Assembly: GCF_018882405.1 (NCBI RefSeq)
Contig: NZ_JACVOO010000012.1
Coordinates: forward strand, 1-63,085
Direction of reading: 5' to 3'
Length of the DNA: 63,085 nucleotides
Source: Polynucleobacter sp. 31A-FELB
GTDB lineage: Bacteria > Pseudomonadota > Gammaproteobacteria > Burkholderiales > Burkholderiaceae
In this document: positions 8,833-17,700 of the stretch, one piece after another
Position numbering within the stretch: position 1 is the stretch's first letter
Layout: each line of letters opens with the position of its first letter
Made by a program: the position numbers and the translations under genes
Notes under the pieces: model-generated
The model's input: the letters and a program-made list of their open reading frames with translations, nothing else
Databases searched by the model: none
What the model was told of the DNA's origin: nothing

Positions 8833-8907
8833 ATGATTCAAATGCCCACTAAAGATAGTAACGAGTGCTGCAGGGTTAGCCCTCATATAGAGGTGAGTTA
8901 TGCCTAA
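8833..8907 (+). CDS. Possible 24-residue leader peptide
   Basis: ATG at 8833, preceded by GGAGAAGAAG, opens a 24-codon frame beginning MIQMPTKDSNECC. Its stop (8905-8907) overlaps the start of the next gene by 8 bases. The good ribosome binding site and the overlap suggest translational coupling. It is too short to identify and could be chance. Confidence 0.35.
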   Translation: MIQMPTKDSNECCRVSPHIEVSYA

Positions 8908-9490
8908 GATTAAAGTCGCCCCCAAAGATGGTGAGCTGACAGAGGATATTGGAAGCTATTTTTTAGATCCTAGGACTACAGCTGCGTATGTAATAGATGC
9001 ATTCTCCATAGGCGACCAATTCAATTATCAGATGGCTGGAAATGCCCTCCACAGAGACTTAAAGGCCATTAAATCGGGAGACTTAAGTAGGCTAGAAGAG
9101 ATGCTTTACTCGCAAGCGGCGGCCTTAAATATGATGTTTGCCCGATTATCTGAAATTGCTATCCGCCAGCAAGGCTTACCCCAGTTTGAATCTCATATGC
9201 GGTTTGCACTAAAGGCGCAAAAGCAGTCTAAGGCGAACCTACAGACCTTAATTCAATTAAAGCAGCCGAGCACGAGTACTTTTGTGAAGCAGGCCAATAT
9301 CGCCAATGTGCATCAGCAAATCAACAACTTAGAAAACTTTTCAAATAGGCCTAACGAACTTTTGGAGGTACACGATGGCAAACGGCTGGACATTGGAACG
9401 CAAGGCGCGCCAAAAAGAATTAATTCAAAAATGGAAACCATGGGAGAAGTCGACGGGCGCCAAAACTCCGGAAGGAAAAGCAAGGTCTAG
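8900..9490 (+). CDS. Mobile-element protein of unknown function, element A
   Basis: 196 residues, predicted mostly helical. The central segment (LEEMLYSQAAALNMMFARLSE, then FALKAQKQSKANLQTLIQLK and FVKQANIANVHQQ) belongs to a family I recognise from integrated elements of proteobacteria, but its function is unknown to me. Element B carries a homologue (18044-18685) in the same place. Its 3' end overlaps the next gene by 116 bases in another frame, and this overlap is also conserved in B. Confidence 0.75.
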   Translation: MPKIKVAPKDGELTEDIGSYFLDPRTTAAYVIDAFSIGDQFNYQMAGNALHRDLKAIKSGDLSRLEEMLYSQAAALNMMFARLSEIAIRQQGLPQFESHMRFALKAQKQSKANLQTLIQLKQPSTSTFVKQANIANVHQQINNLENFSNRPNELLEVHDGKRLDIGTQGAPKRINSKMETMGEVDGRQNSGRKSKV

Positions 9491-9584
9491 TCAAAATGCC
9501 TATAAGAACGGATCTAGCTTTGCTAAAAATCTACTCGCTGAATTGAATAAACTGCTTCGAGAGCAAAAGAGGGTGATTGATTAA
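9375..9584 (+). CDS. Small basic protein overlapping the preceding gene, element A
   Basis: 69 residues with the pattern W-K-P-W-E-K-STGAKTPEGKARSS-NA, typical of small proteins of satellite-like elements. Basic N-terminal half; possibly nucleic-acid binding. It starts 116 bases inside the preceding gene with GGAGG upstream of its ATG. A homologue in element B (18576-18785) has the same overlapping arrangement. Function unknown. Confidence 0.75.
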   Translation: MANGWTLERKARQKELIQKWKPWEKSTGAKTPEGKARSSQNAYKNGSSFAKNLLAELNKLLREQKRVID

Positions 9585-9621
9585 CAATTAGTTAAATCGC
9601 AACCAGAAGGCTCAGACAAAC

Positions 9622-9698
9622 AAAAACCCCACCGAAGTGGGGTTCTCATAAAGCTTATTAATTCCTAGATACTGCAACCCACGGTGATCTGTGGGTTT
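9622..9698 (-). terminator. Cargo 3' module R1 (hairpin plus terminator)
   Basis: On the minus strand the hairpin CCCACAGATCACCGTGGG is followed after about 30 bases by CCCCACTTCGGTGGGG and a T run, a standard rho-independent terminator. One of six related modules, each directly after a cargo gene of elements A-C. It follows the small gene 9700-9870. Confidence 0.75.
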
Positions 9699-9699
9699 C

Positions 9700-9870
9700 T
9701 TAAGATAGGTTATTAATCACTCGCACTTGAGGTGCTTCTGGGTTATCAAGCAGTTCGGCATTGACTTTGAATTCAGCCTCTTGTTCAGGCTTTTTTACTT
9801 CCTCAGTACGTACATCCTGAGAAAGACTGCATTCTGATTCGTCATTACCGTAAATCTTGATGTTTGCCAT
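9700..9870 (-). CDS. Small acidic cargo protein, unknown
   Basis: 56 residues starting MANIKIYGNDESECSLSQ; acidic and Glu/Asn-rich with no membrane segment. I chose ATG 9870 over the in-frame upstream ATG (9882), which adds only four residues. It is framed by two hairpin/terminator modules and sits next to the V cassette, where element C has a DUF6447 mini-protein and element B a TPR-SGNH protein. This suggests an accessory role linked to the surface protein. No family recognised. Confidence 0.5.
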   Translation of the reverse strand: MANIKIYGNDESECSLSQDVRTEEVKKPEQEAEFKVNAELLDNPEAPQVRVINNLS

Positions 9871-9900
9871 TAGACAATCCAATTACAGAGTGAATAAAAG

Positions 9901-9968
9901 AAAAACCCCTATCTTTTGGATAGGGGTTAGTCGTATTACTTATTGCAACCCACGGTGAGTTGTGGGGA
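9901..9968 (-). terminator. Cargo 3' module R2 after V2
   Basis: The minus strand carries a CCCAC...GTGGG hairpin followed by AACCCCTATCCAAAAGATAGGGGTT and a T run. Same two-part layout as the other modules, but the terminator stem has a different sequence. Confidence 0.7.
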
Positions 9969-9984
9969 TCTCTTTTGAGGGAGA

Positions 9985-11796
9985 TTAGGCGATCTGAACA
10001 TAGCTATTACCACTAGAAGGATCAACAAAACCTAAAGTTAGCGATCCGACAAGTTGAATTGCCAAAGATGGATCTGTACTATTCAGGTCAACTACATAGG
10101 TGTTTCCGTTGAATAGGAAGTAGCCAGCCTCATCGCTTGTAGCAGCAATTTGTGTTGCCGCATCGGTAATTGCAGCTGAAACAGTTGAAATTCCACTGTC
10201 AACGGTAACTAATCCTGCCCATGCACTTGCGGCGTACGTAGTAATTAATGTAACTTTATCAGTCGTACCAAATCCTGTAACTCGATCATAAAGTGCTGCA
10301 GTAGACCCAGTAATCGATAAAGTATCGGCACCTGAGCCTAGAGTAACATAATCAGTTTGAACTGTATTTCCTGTCCATACTAAGCTACCTGAGAGAGCCG
10401 AAGCATCAACGGTTGCACCACCCGCTGTGGCTACAGTAGTGCCAGCACCTGTTAAGTTATTAAATGTTACATTGCCAGAACCAGTTAAAACAAGCTTTGC
10501 AAAATCGCTATTACCAGAAGCTGCGGCACCAGCGCCATCGTTTTCAACTGAAGCTATAGTCACAGTTTTACCTGATTCTACTGATACGTTGGCAATACCG
10601 CTACCAGAGAACGAGTAGTTAGGGCCAATAGCAGAGCGGTCATGGGCAATAGTAAATGTTACATCTTGTGCACCAACAAATGTGTCTGCATCCAAAGCCT
10701 TAGTCACAGAGAGGCTAGCTTCTGCACGAACTGAAGATGCTGTTAGCTTGCTCATGTCCAATACAACTACATCATTGTCTGTACCGTTACCAGTCAAATT
10801 AAAGCCAACTTGCTCAAAGCCTGTAGCGTTAATTAGTGCGTAACCTTGTGCAGTTGGTGTAGCAGTGTAAACCGTAGTGCTTCCTACTTGTGCAACTGTG
10901 TAGTTTAATGATGTTGCACCAATTGCAACGTCCAGGCGCAACGAATCAGTTCCTGTGCCCGCAGTAATAACATCGCTAGAGTTAATGGATGTGAAATCCA
11001 TGTAGAGAATGTCATCACCTGCACCACCGGTGTATGTCAAATCAGTAGCGGTACCAGTGTTATCGATGATCGTGTTGCCTGTTGAGCCTGATGCATTGAT
11101 CGTAGTTAATGTTGAACCAATGAATGTGTCGCCAACAACTAAAGCTAAAGTACCGCCAGCTGCTGCATTTACATTTAGCGTAGTAATATCATTTGCAGTT
11201 CCATCAGCTAGGATTGCTTTGGTGAAACTTGCTGCTGATGTGTACTTTGTGCTACCTGAAACAGTCAATGTATTTAATGTATCAGTAGTTGTGCCTGCTG
11301 TTTCTACAACAATAAAGTTTCCAGTGCCGGATGAACTTGCATTTGCAAAGGCTAAATTAGCAGTAGTTGCGCCTACATCATATGTATTAGCGATTCTTAC
11401 ATAGTCAGCTGCTGCAATTGTTCCAGTAACCTGAACAGTAGCGCCATTGTTAAGGCCAGTAATCGCCTGTCCGCCTGTAGTACCGTTTGCGGAGGTAGCA
11501 ATTGTTGTATTTTGCAATGCAGCCTTTGTCAAACCGCCAACCAAATTAGTATTAATTGCGCCTAATGTAGTGATAGATCCACCATAGACCAAGTTTTGCA
11601 TATTGGTGATCGTGCCAGTCAAGACATTGGCGCTACCTTCAATTTGCAATGTATTTGAACCATTGCCACCATTGATGGTGTCAAAAGTGTTCAATGTAGG
11701 CAATGTGCCACTGCTTCCACCTAAGGTTGCATTGAATACGTCATCACCTTGTGCGCCGTTAAATGTATCGATACCAGTAGTGAGTGGACTAATGAT
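9985..11796 (-). CDS. V2: 5'-truncated surface-layer/RTX-like reading frame, cargo of element A
   Basis: 603 residues of open frame. From the att-like site inwards it reads SPLTTGIDTFNGAQGDDVFN, the usual entry into RTX/S-layer-type domains. RTX-like GGAGDDILYMD and GSGADTLSITGS motifs follow, and the end has a type I-secretion-like region (FLFNGNTYVVDL, then terminal YVQIA). The first start-like codon (TTG 11703) has no ribosome binding site. The frame runs open through the site to a TGA at 11797-11799. It is promoterless here and would be expressed only if joined to an upstream 5' part. Confidence 0.8.
   Translation of the reverse strand: MISPLTTGIDTFNGAQGDDVFNATLGGSSGTLPTLNTFDTINGGNGSNTLQIEGSANVLTGTITNMQNLVYGGSITTLGAINTNLVGGLTKAALQNTTIATSANGTTGGQAITGLNNGATVQVTGTIAAADYVRIANTYDVGATTANLAFANASSSGTGNFIVVETAGTTTDTLNTLTVSGSTKYTSAASFTKAILADGTANDITTLNVNAAAGGTLALVVGDTFIGSTLTTINASGSTGNTIIDNTGTATDLTYTGGAGDDILYMDFTSINSSDVITAGTGTDSLRLDVAIGATSLNYTVAQVGSTTVYTATPTAQGYALINATGFEQVGFNLTGNGTDNDVVVLDMSKLTASSVRAEASLSVTKALDADTFVGAQDVTFTIAHDRSAIGPNYSFSGSGIANVSVESGKTVTIASVENDGAGAAASGNSDFAKLVLTGSGNVTFNNLTGAGTTVATAGGATVDASALSGSLVWTGNTVQTDYVTLGSGADTLSITGSTAALYDRVTGFGTTDKVTLITTYAASAWAGLVTVDSGISTVSAAITDAATQIAATSDEAGYFLFNGNTYVVDLNSTDPSLAIQLVGSLTLGFVDPSSGNSYVQIA
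11774..11789. other. att-like site 2 (A/B boundary)
   Basis: CCAGTAGTGAGTGGAC, in frame within V2 (S-P-L-T-T-G). Identical to site 3 over these bases and, on the V side, on through TCGATA. To the right the match ends at once and element B starts. Confidence 0.65.
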
Positions 11797-11826
11797 TCAT
11801 AATGTTATTTATATGATTCATAAGGT
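11792..11826 (+). repeat. Direct repeats, candidate recombinase arm sites of element B
   Basis: ATGATTCATAATGT (11792-11805) and ATGATTCATAAGGT (11813-11826), 21 bp apart, lie just inside the att-like site. A third related copy, ATGATTCAAAATGT, is at 13009-13022 in the recombinase B promoter region. The sequence is unrelated to the element A repeats, matching the different arm-binding domain of recombinase B. Function inferred. Confidence 0.5.
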
Positions 11827-11990
11827 ATATTTTCTCTTATTAAGTCACCCTGCCCTTAGCACCTTGCCAGAACCTACAGACTGAATTGGGGCTATCTTTT
11901 GGCTTATTTAGCACTTTTATTAAATTAGTAGCAAAATCAATTACTTACAGATTGGTTACATTGAGCCCTACCTACTGGTTACCCATAAAC

Positions 11991-12015
11991 AAAAATCCCG
12001 GCTGTTTGGCCGGGA
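11991..12015 (-). terminator. Terminator of the element B toxin-antitoxin operon
   Basis: On the minus strand TCCCGGCCAAACAGCCGGGA is followed by TTTTT, about 20 bases after the antitoxin stop codon: a standard rho-independent terminator. Confidence 0.8.
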
Positions 12016-12036
12016 CTCTCGGGTGTATTTCAGAAG

Positions 12037-12372
12037 TTAGTGCAGAGCTGCTAGCGATGCCTCAGGCGCTCGGTCCAAAATCTTGAGGAGTGTCTTCGCA
12101 GCACCAGTTGGGTAACGTCTGCCCTGCTCCCAGTTGCGAATGGTTTCAACGGATACATCAATGCGCTCTGATAGTTGAGCTTGACTCAGGCCTAGGCGCT
12201 TGCGGACTCGGCGTGCAAATTTAGCAGCATCGAGCATCGCTTCATGTTCATCAGCAAGCATCTGCACCGAGATCTCTTCTTCGGTAGTGGCATCTACCTT
12301 TGTCAGGTTGATGCGGCCTTGCTTTAAGCTGCTTGGCGTTGCTGGGTCAATCTTGATTCGTACTGTTTTCAT
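12037..12372 (-). CDS. XRE-family antitoxin partner of BrnT-type toxin
   Basis: 111 residues from ATG 12372; the longer frame is an unlikely extension. The start MKTVRIKIDP leads to a C-terminal helix-turn-helix (RLGLSQAQLSERIDVSVETIRNWEQGRRYPTG). It overlaps the toxin gene by 26 bases, so the order is toxin first, as in brnTA and higBA. Classical BrnA has a ribbon-helix-helix fold, so this is a BrnT with a HigA-like antitoxin. Confidence 0.8.
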   Translation of the reverse strand: MKTVRIKIDPATPSSLKQGRINLTKVDATTEEEISVQMLADEHEAMLDAAKFARRVRKRLGLSQAQLSERIDVSVETIRNWEQGRRYPTGAAKTLLKILDRAPEASLAALH

Positions 12373-12628
12373 AATAATTAGCCTCTCGTTGGTTGGCTTT
12401 ACGGGCTGAAATAATGCGGGTCGCCTCTCCTCTTGGTGTGAACACCACGACATAGAGTCTGCCGTTGATACGACCGATAGCTTGGTAGCGCTCTTCCCCG
12501 TAACTTCTGCGCTCATCTAACTCAATCAGTCGGTCTGGGTCAAAGAAGACAGTTGCAGCATAAGCAAAGTCAAAACCACGCTCTTCAAAACACGCTTGGC
12601 TTTTGCCTTCGTCCCATTCGAATTCCAT
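12347..12628 (-). CDS. brnT: BrnT-family toxin
   Basis: 93 residues with the BrnT pattern: FEWDEGKSQACFEERGFDFAYA, then RYQAIGRINGRLYVVVFTPR and IISARKANQREANYYE. BrnT proteins are ribonuclease toxins of RelE-like fold. A perfect ATAGTCCA-A-TGGACTAT inverted repeat (12638-12654) just upstream is the likely autoregulatory operator. It fills the slot that elements A and C give to YafQ/DinJ pairs. Confidence 0.88.
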   Translation of the reverse strand: MEFEWDEGKSQACFEERGFDFAYAATVFFDPDRLIELDERRSYGEERYQAIGRINGRLYVVVFTPRGEATRIISARKANQREANYYENSTNQD

Positions 12629-12637
12629 AGTCTAACT

Positions 12638-12654
12638 ATAGTCCAATGGACTAT
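12638..12654. promoter_or_regulatory. Operator of the element B toxin-antitoxin operon
   Basis: ATAGTCCA and TGGACTAT are perfect 8-bp arms around a single base, starting 10 bp upstream of the toxin start codon. Probable binding site of the XRE antitoxin or toxin-antitoxin complex. Confidence 0.55.
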
Positions 12655-12678
12655 GAAATGCAATAACCATACTTGGTA

Positions 12679-12984
12679 CTAGGATCGCTTTTTGGGCTGT
12701 GGTGTCTGTGCAATGCCATGTTCGGCATTGAGAAGGGCTTTTTTTGTAAAGCGGATCACAACTTCTTCATCCGATACCTGCACTTCGACTCCCTGCTCTG
12801 AAAAGTAACGCAGAACGTCATCTACGGTATCAGTTCGGGGGGAGGCTTCGCCCACTGTTTCCATGCGGTTAATAGTAGGGCGAGAGCAGCCCGTCTTATC
12901 GGCCAAGCTGTCTTGACTCAGATTAAAGGCATTTCTCAAGGCCTTGACCAGAACCGCGACTTTTAGGGCTTGTTTAATGTGCAT
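12679..12984 (-). CDS. XRE-family regulator of element B
   Basis: 101 residues with a helix-turn-helix (LSQDSLADKTGCSRPTINRMETVGEASPRTDTV) and a short C-terminal region (EVQVSDEEVVIRFTKK). Divergent from the recombinase gene with 94 bp between the start codons. Equivalent in position to 3930-4193 in A and 25623-26057 in C, but a different protein. Probably represses the recombinase. Confidence 0.8.
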   Translation of the reverse strand: MHIKQALKVAVLVKALRNAFNLSQDSLADKTGCSRPTINRMETVGEASPRTDTVDDVLRYFSEQGVEVQVSDEEVVIRFTKKALLNAEHGIAQTPQPKKRS

Positions 12985-13078
12985 ACCAGTATTGACATCA
13001 ACTTAGTTATGATTCAAAATGTAATTATTAAGATTAAATAAGTAATACAAACGCTACATTTGACATCTAAAGGATGAT

Positions 13079-14290
13079 ATGCCTAAACTCCAACTCAATG
13101 CCGAACTCGTTAAAGAGTTAGTATGCCCCAAAGAGAAAGCTAAATGGGACGTATTTGATATAAATTGTAAAGGTTTGATGCTGGAAGTGCGTCAATCTGG
13201 GGGTAAAACCTACTATTTGCGCTACACCGATGAGCGGGGTCGCTCACACCAAATGAAGCTGGCAGCAGCCTCAGACATCACACTGAGCCAAGCACGGCAA
13301 ATGGCTAATATCGCTAGATCCAAAATCGCCATGGGCGAAGATCCGGCCGCTGAAAAAGCCATCAAAAAATCCGTTCCGACATTTGAGCAGTTTATTGCGG
13401 AGCGCTACATGCCGTTTGTGCGAAGTTATAAGAAGGCTGCCAACTCCGACGATAGTTATCTGCGCAACCAGATTCTGCCCGTGCTCGGCAAAAAGTACCT
13501 GGATGAAATCACCCGCAAAGACATCATCGATTTTCACCATGGCTTGCATGCCAAAGGGTATAAGCCAGGCACCTGCAACCGCAGTTTGATTCTGCTGCGC
13601 TACGCCTTTAATCTTGCCATTCGCTGGGATATTCCGGGCGTTAAGACTAATCCCACCAAAGATGTAGCCCTGCTCAATGACCAAGAGGGCAAGAAAGAGC
13701 GTTACCTTACAAAAGAAGAAACTGAGCGTCTCTATGGTGTCTTAAAGGATAGCGATAACGCCTTACTGCAATACATTATCCCCATGCTCATTCTGACCGG
13801 TGCTCGTAAACGGGAAGTCTTAGATGCCCGTTGGGAGGACTTGGATTTAGATCGCCGTCAGTGGCGTATTCCGATTACCAAAGCAGGGCGTCCTCGTTAT
13901 GTGCCACTGTCTAACGGTGTGCTGCATTTGCTCGCCAATGTTCCGCATACAGATGGCAATCCGTGGGTCTTTCCTAATCCGAAGACAGGTAAGCCGTATG
14001 TCTCGATCTTTAATTCATGGAACGCTGCTCGAATCGCAGCAGGTCTTGCAGATGTGCGCATTCATGATCTGCGCCACAGCTTTGCATCGTTCTTAGTTAA
14101 TGCAGGCCGCTCCTTGTATGAAGTGCAGCGGATCCTGGGTCACACGCAGATTAAAACGACGCAGCGATATGCCCACCTGTCTCAAGATACTTTGCTTGAT
14201 GCTGCTGATGCAGCTCATCAGATGGCAGGAGGTATGGTGTATGCAATTGAATCTGTAACACCCGATCAACTGGGTTATAGAAATATCTAG
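13079..14290 (+). CDS. Tyrosine recombinase (integrase) of element B
   Basis: 403 residues, ATG preceded by AAAGGATGAT. Residues 1 to about 80 (arm-binding domain) differ strongly from recombinase A. From about residue 80 to the end the two are nearly identical; differences include WDIPG for WEVRG and FNSWN for FGSWN. The catalytic residues occupy the same positions (Arg243, His329, Arg332, His355, Tyr364). The pattern implies the same core target with different arm sites. Functionally it should act on att-like sites 2 and 3. Confidence 0.93.
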   Translation: MPKLQLNAELVKELVCPKEKAKWDVFDINCKGLMLEVRQSGGKTYYLRYTDERGRSHQMKLAAASDITLSQARQMANIARSKIAMGEDPAAEKAIKKSVPTFEQFIAERYMPFVRSYKKAANSDDSYLRNQILPVLGKKYLDEITRKDIIDFHHGLHAKGYKPGTCNRSLILLRYAFNLAIRWDIPGVKTNPTKDVALLNDQEGKKERYLTKEETERLYGVLKDSDNALLQYIIPMLILTGARKREVLDARWEDLDLDRRQWRIPITKAGRPRYVPLSNGVLHLLANVPHTDGNPWVFPNPKTGKPYVSIFNSWNAARIAAGLADVRIHDLRHSFASFLVNAGRSLYEVQRILGHTQIKTTQRYAHLSQDTLLDAADAAHQMAGGMVYAIESVTPDQLGYRNI

Positions 14291-14341
14291 CAATCCACTT
14301 TGGTGACATGCATAAATACAACTAAAATTTATAATTACCCC

Positions 14342-14506
14342 TTACATAAAAAAGTTTATGTGGATATAATGTGCATATCAATGATTTTTATTGATTGACA
14401 TAGGGGAAAGACCAGAAACAAACAAAGCCCATTTCGCAGGGCGCTTGGACTACTTCAGGCATGCACCGTGACCCATAAAGGGTCGTTGTAAGCATGAGGA
14501 GTCCAA
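14342..14506 (+). promoter_or_regulatory. alpA promoter and structured leader, element B copy
   Basis: Copy of 5564-5728 shifted by exactly 8778 bp: TTACAT (14342), TATAAT (14365-14370), spacer palindrome, GCCC/GGGC hairpin and nested TTGGACT/AGTCCAA stem containing the alpA ribosome binding site. I noticed no base differences in this untranslated part, although the coding sequences on both sides have substitutions. Confidence 0.55.
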
Positions 14507-14743
14507 ATGGATAACCAAGACTATTCGCAAAACCGCATCCCTAAAGGATTATCAGTTGTCGCTGGTAACCGGGATCTAATCACTACGCCTGAATTCGCTC
14601 AGGTCTTCAATGTTCAGCCTCAGACGGTTCGCAAGAGCTACTGCCTGACCGGTCACGCCTACGGTATTCGCCCAACCAAAATTGGTAAACGCTTGCTTTG
14701 GTCGGTTGCTCAAATTACTGAGAAATTGAAGGAGGCGGTATGA
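14507..14743 (+). CDS. alpA: AlpA-like regulator/excisionase, element B
   Basis: 78 residues, identical in protein sequence to the element A copy. It overlaps the primase by 4 bases. Since the same AlpA serves two recombinases whose catalytic halves are nearly identical, it may act on a shared core-proximal site or on the shared leader promoter. Both are inferences. Confidence 0.8.
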   Translation: MDNQDYSQNRIPKGLSVVAGNRDLITTPEFAQVFNVQPQTVRKSYCLTGHAYGIRPTKIGKRLLWSVAQITEKLKEAV

Positions 14744-17700
14744 GCGCTGCTACCTTCACCAAAATGACCATCCTCAATCCCAAAAGAGCGGGAAAGATTT
14801 TTTCTAAGGTTAATGACAAGCTTAAGAAAGAGACTGTAGGTTATTACTCTGAAGCTAATGCCAGTTTGCTCTCAGTTAACTCCTATAGCGAGCTAAAGAG
14901 TGTCATACAAACCTGCTCTGCCAATGACGTCATTCTCGCTGGCACTTCCACGCACGAGCACCTTAAGGTTAGACCTAAATCCAAAAAAGGGATAGGGGAA
15001 GCCTCTAGGGATGCGCAGAGCTTTCCCTTTGGAGCTGCTCCAGGTTTACTCGTGATTGATACAGATGAGGCAGATAAGCGCTCTACAGGTGGCTTTGAAT
15101 CGATCAGGCACCAATTACATACCGCGATACCGCAATTAGCCAGTTATTCGATGCTGCAAACTACCTCGACAGGGGCAAATGTTGTGGATGCAAGTGGCGA
15201 GCTTTTAACGGGTGTCACGGGCATTCATACCCTGTTCATGATTCAAGATGCTACAGATGTGCCAAGGGCTTTGGAGATACTGCATCAAAGGCTATGGCTC
15301 GCTGGTTATGGCTATATCTTTATTGGAGAAACAGGCACAGCATTTGATAGAAGCATTGTGGATCTCGCTATGCGAGAGTCTTCTCAACCTTTGTATATGC
15401 GAGCCCATTTAGATGCTGGTATGTCTCAGAATAAGCAGATTGAAATATATGAAGCTGAGCTGGGCGATGAGTTGCTCGATACCAAAGAAGCACTCAAAGA
15501 TTTAAGCGCTCAAGAGGTACTTCAGTTTAATAAATTAGTGACTGAGGCTAAGTATGCGTATCGGGATGCCTGCTCCGAGCAAGCAAAGGCCTACATTGAC
15601 AAGCGCATTAAAGAGATGAAGGCCAAAGGCTTCAGTCACGATGAAGCTGTTGATGTGGTAGCCGCAAGCTTACGTAATAATTTGTATGAGGATGCTGAGA
15701 TCTGCTTATCCGATGGTCAGATTGTTACTGTTAAAGAGATTCTTGCCGATCCTGAGCAATACCACGAGGTCACCTGTAGAGATCCGCTGGAATGGTCTTA
15801 TGGGGGCGCGCAGGTAGCAAAGATTTTCTCAAGCCAAGACAAACCCCTCATTCGATCGTTTGCCCACCATGGTCAGATTTTTTACTTACATGAAGGTAAG
15901 GCACCCACTGCTGCTGATGATTTTGCTGATGACTTTACAGAAAAAAATACATCTACCCACGAGCCAACCCATGAAGATGAGGAGGGTGACATTTACCTGT
16001 CTGCCATGGAGTCGATCAAGGAAGATGAGTCGATGTTTTATGGTTTGTTAGCTAATATTGTTGAAAAAGGGACGCGAAATTCTGAAGCAACTAAGGTTGG
16101 CATTGCAGCTGGCTTAATCGCGCAATGGTCTATGTTCTTGGAGCCCTTTTACATTGAAATTGGCGATGAAAAAGTTGGGTGCAATATTAACGTCCTATCA
16201 GTAGGTCTGTCTGGGCATGCGCGCAAAGGGACGTCATCAGAGCTTCCCAATCGCATCTTAGCGCCAGGCATTCGTAGCCGAGCAGAGCATCTTTATGCAA
16301 AACAAGAAGGTATAAATTTTGCTATCTCGCGCGCTAATGCAGAATGTAGCGCCAAAGATAATGCATTAAATGCTTGCTTGAAAACGATCAGCATCCTAGA
16401 GCATCTTGATAATGATGACATTAACAAACTAAAAATTGAAATTGAGATTCTTAAAGATCGAATCGAAAAGAAGGAGGCTGGCCTTGCGAAAGCTAAGGCA
16501 AATTTAGATAGCGCTTGTGGCACTAAAGGGTATGTCATACGCTTACAGAGTATTGAAGATGGTCAGATAATACTTCTGGCCGATAAGGCTAGGCTAAAGC
16601 AGCTTATTGCCACCCTTGAGGAGTATGAGCTTACCCTGATAGAGCCAGAGTCCGTTATGCAAAAGTTTCGCAAAAAAGAGGTTGACTTAAGGCGTGAAAT
16701 GGAGAGATTGAGGGGCCAGATAGAAAACCTTGAGTATCAATCTGGGTTCCCACGAGCATTAGCCAATTGTGGCAGGCCATTAAATGTGATCTATAGCGTT
16801 TCTACCGGGGAGGGTGTAATTGAAGCAATCAGAGATCCCTCTACGCACACAACTAATGGCAAAGAGATAGAAGATCCAGGGGTATTGGATAAGCGTCTAT
16901 TTATTGACGTAGCTGAGTTCGGCGGTATTTTGGCGCAAACTAAGAAAGCGGGCTCAATACTTTCAGCAGTGATTCGTAATGCATATGACTGCAAACCCCT
17001 AGAGACCAATACAAGACATGAGCCAGTTAGCGTTCAGAACCCATATGTCTCGATATCAGGCTCGATTACCCCCAACGAATTTAATGGTCTGCTATTTGAT
17101 AAGCAAGATATTGCTAAAAATGCAGACAATGGATTTTCTAATCGATTTATCCCTCTTCATGTTCATCGCAATAAACTAGTAGCAATGCCTACAAAGACTC
17201 AAGGTACGGAGGAGATGATTAATGGACTTTGGAGTAATTTACTGAGGGTTTACCAAACCCTAAATCCGAGTGAAGAAGCAAGAGCAACAGCCATCTCGAT
17301 GGATGTGGATGCAGTAGAGCATTGGGACCGTGAATATAAGCGAATTACCACTTTACGAGCAGCTTCAATTGATGCGCAGCGACTGCATGGTCGGTTAGAG
17401 ACCAATACCAGAAAGCTGGCCGTTATTCTCGCCACTATGAACGGGGAAACTTCGGTCTCGCTTCCTGCCCTAAAGGCTGCGATTGCCTGGATTGATTACT
17501 CCGCACAGACCATCAATAAGGTGGTTGCCACAGCAAAAGATCGCATGAGTAATGAGGCCGTGTCTAGAGATGCCCAAAAAGTACTTGGTGCTTTAGCCGC
17601 CTTTGAAGGGCAAGCTAGCTATACAGAGCTGGCCCGAAAATTGGGTTATGACAAAAAACAAGGTAAATATAAGTTGGAAGCAGCCATTGCAAGACTAACG

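Larger units (their letters stand above)
3066..11786. mobile_element. Element A: P4-like integrative element carrying surface-gene cassette V2
   Basis: About 8.7 kb between att-like sites 1 and 2. Order: candidate arm sites, YafQ/DinJ-type toxin-antitoxin (minus), XRE regulator (minus), tyrosine recombinase, structured leader, AlpA, DUF5906 primase, iteron-like repeats, overlapping small genes, a small minus-strand cargo gene, then V2 (minus) ending at site 2. The recombinase-AlpA-primase order is that of P4-type satellites. No capsid or tail genes are present. Boundaries are inferred from the repeated sites. Confidence 0.65.
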
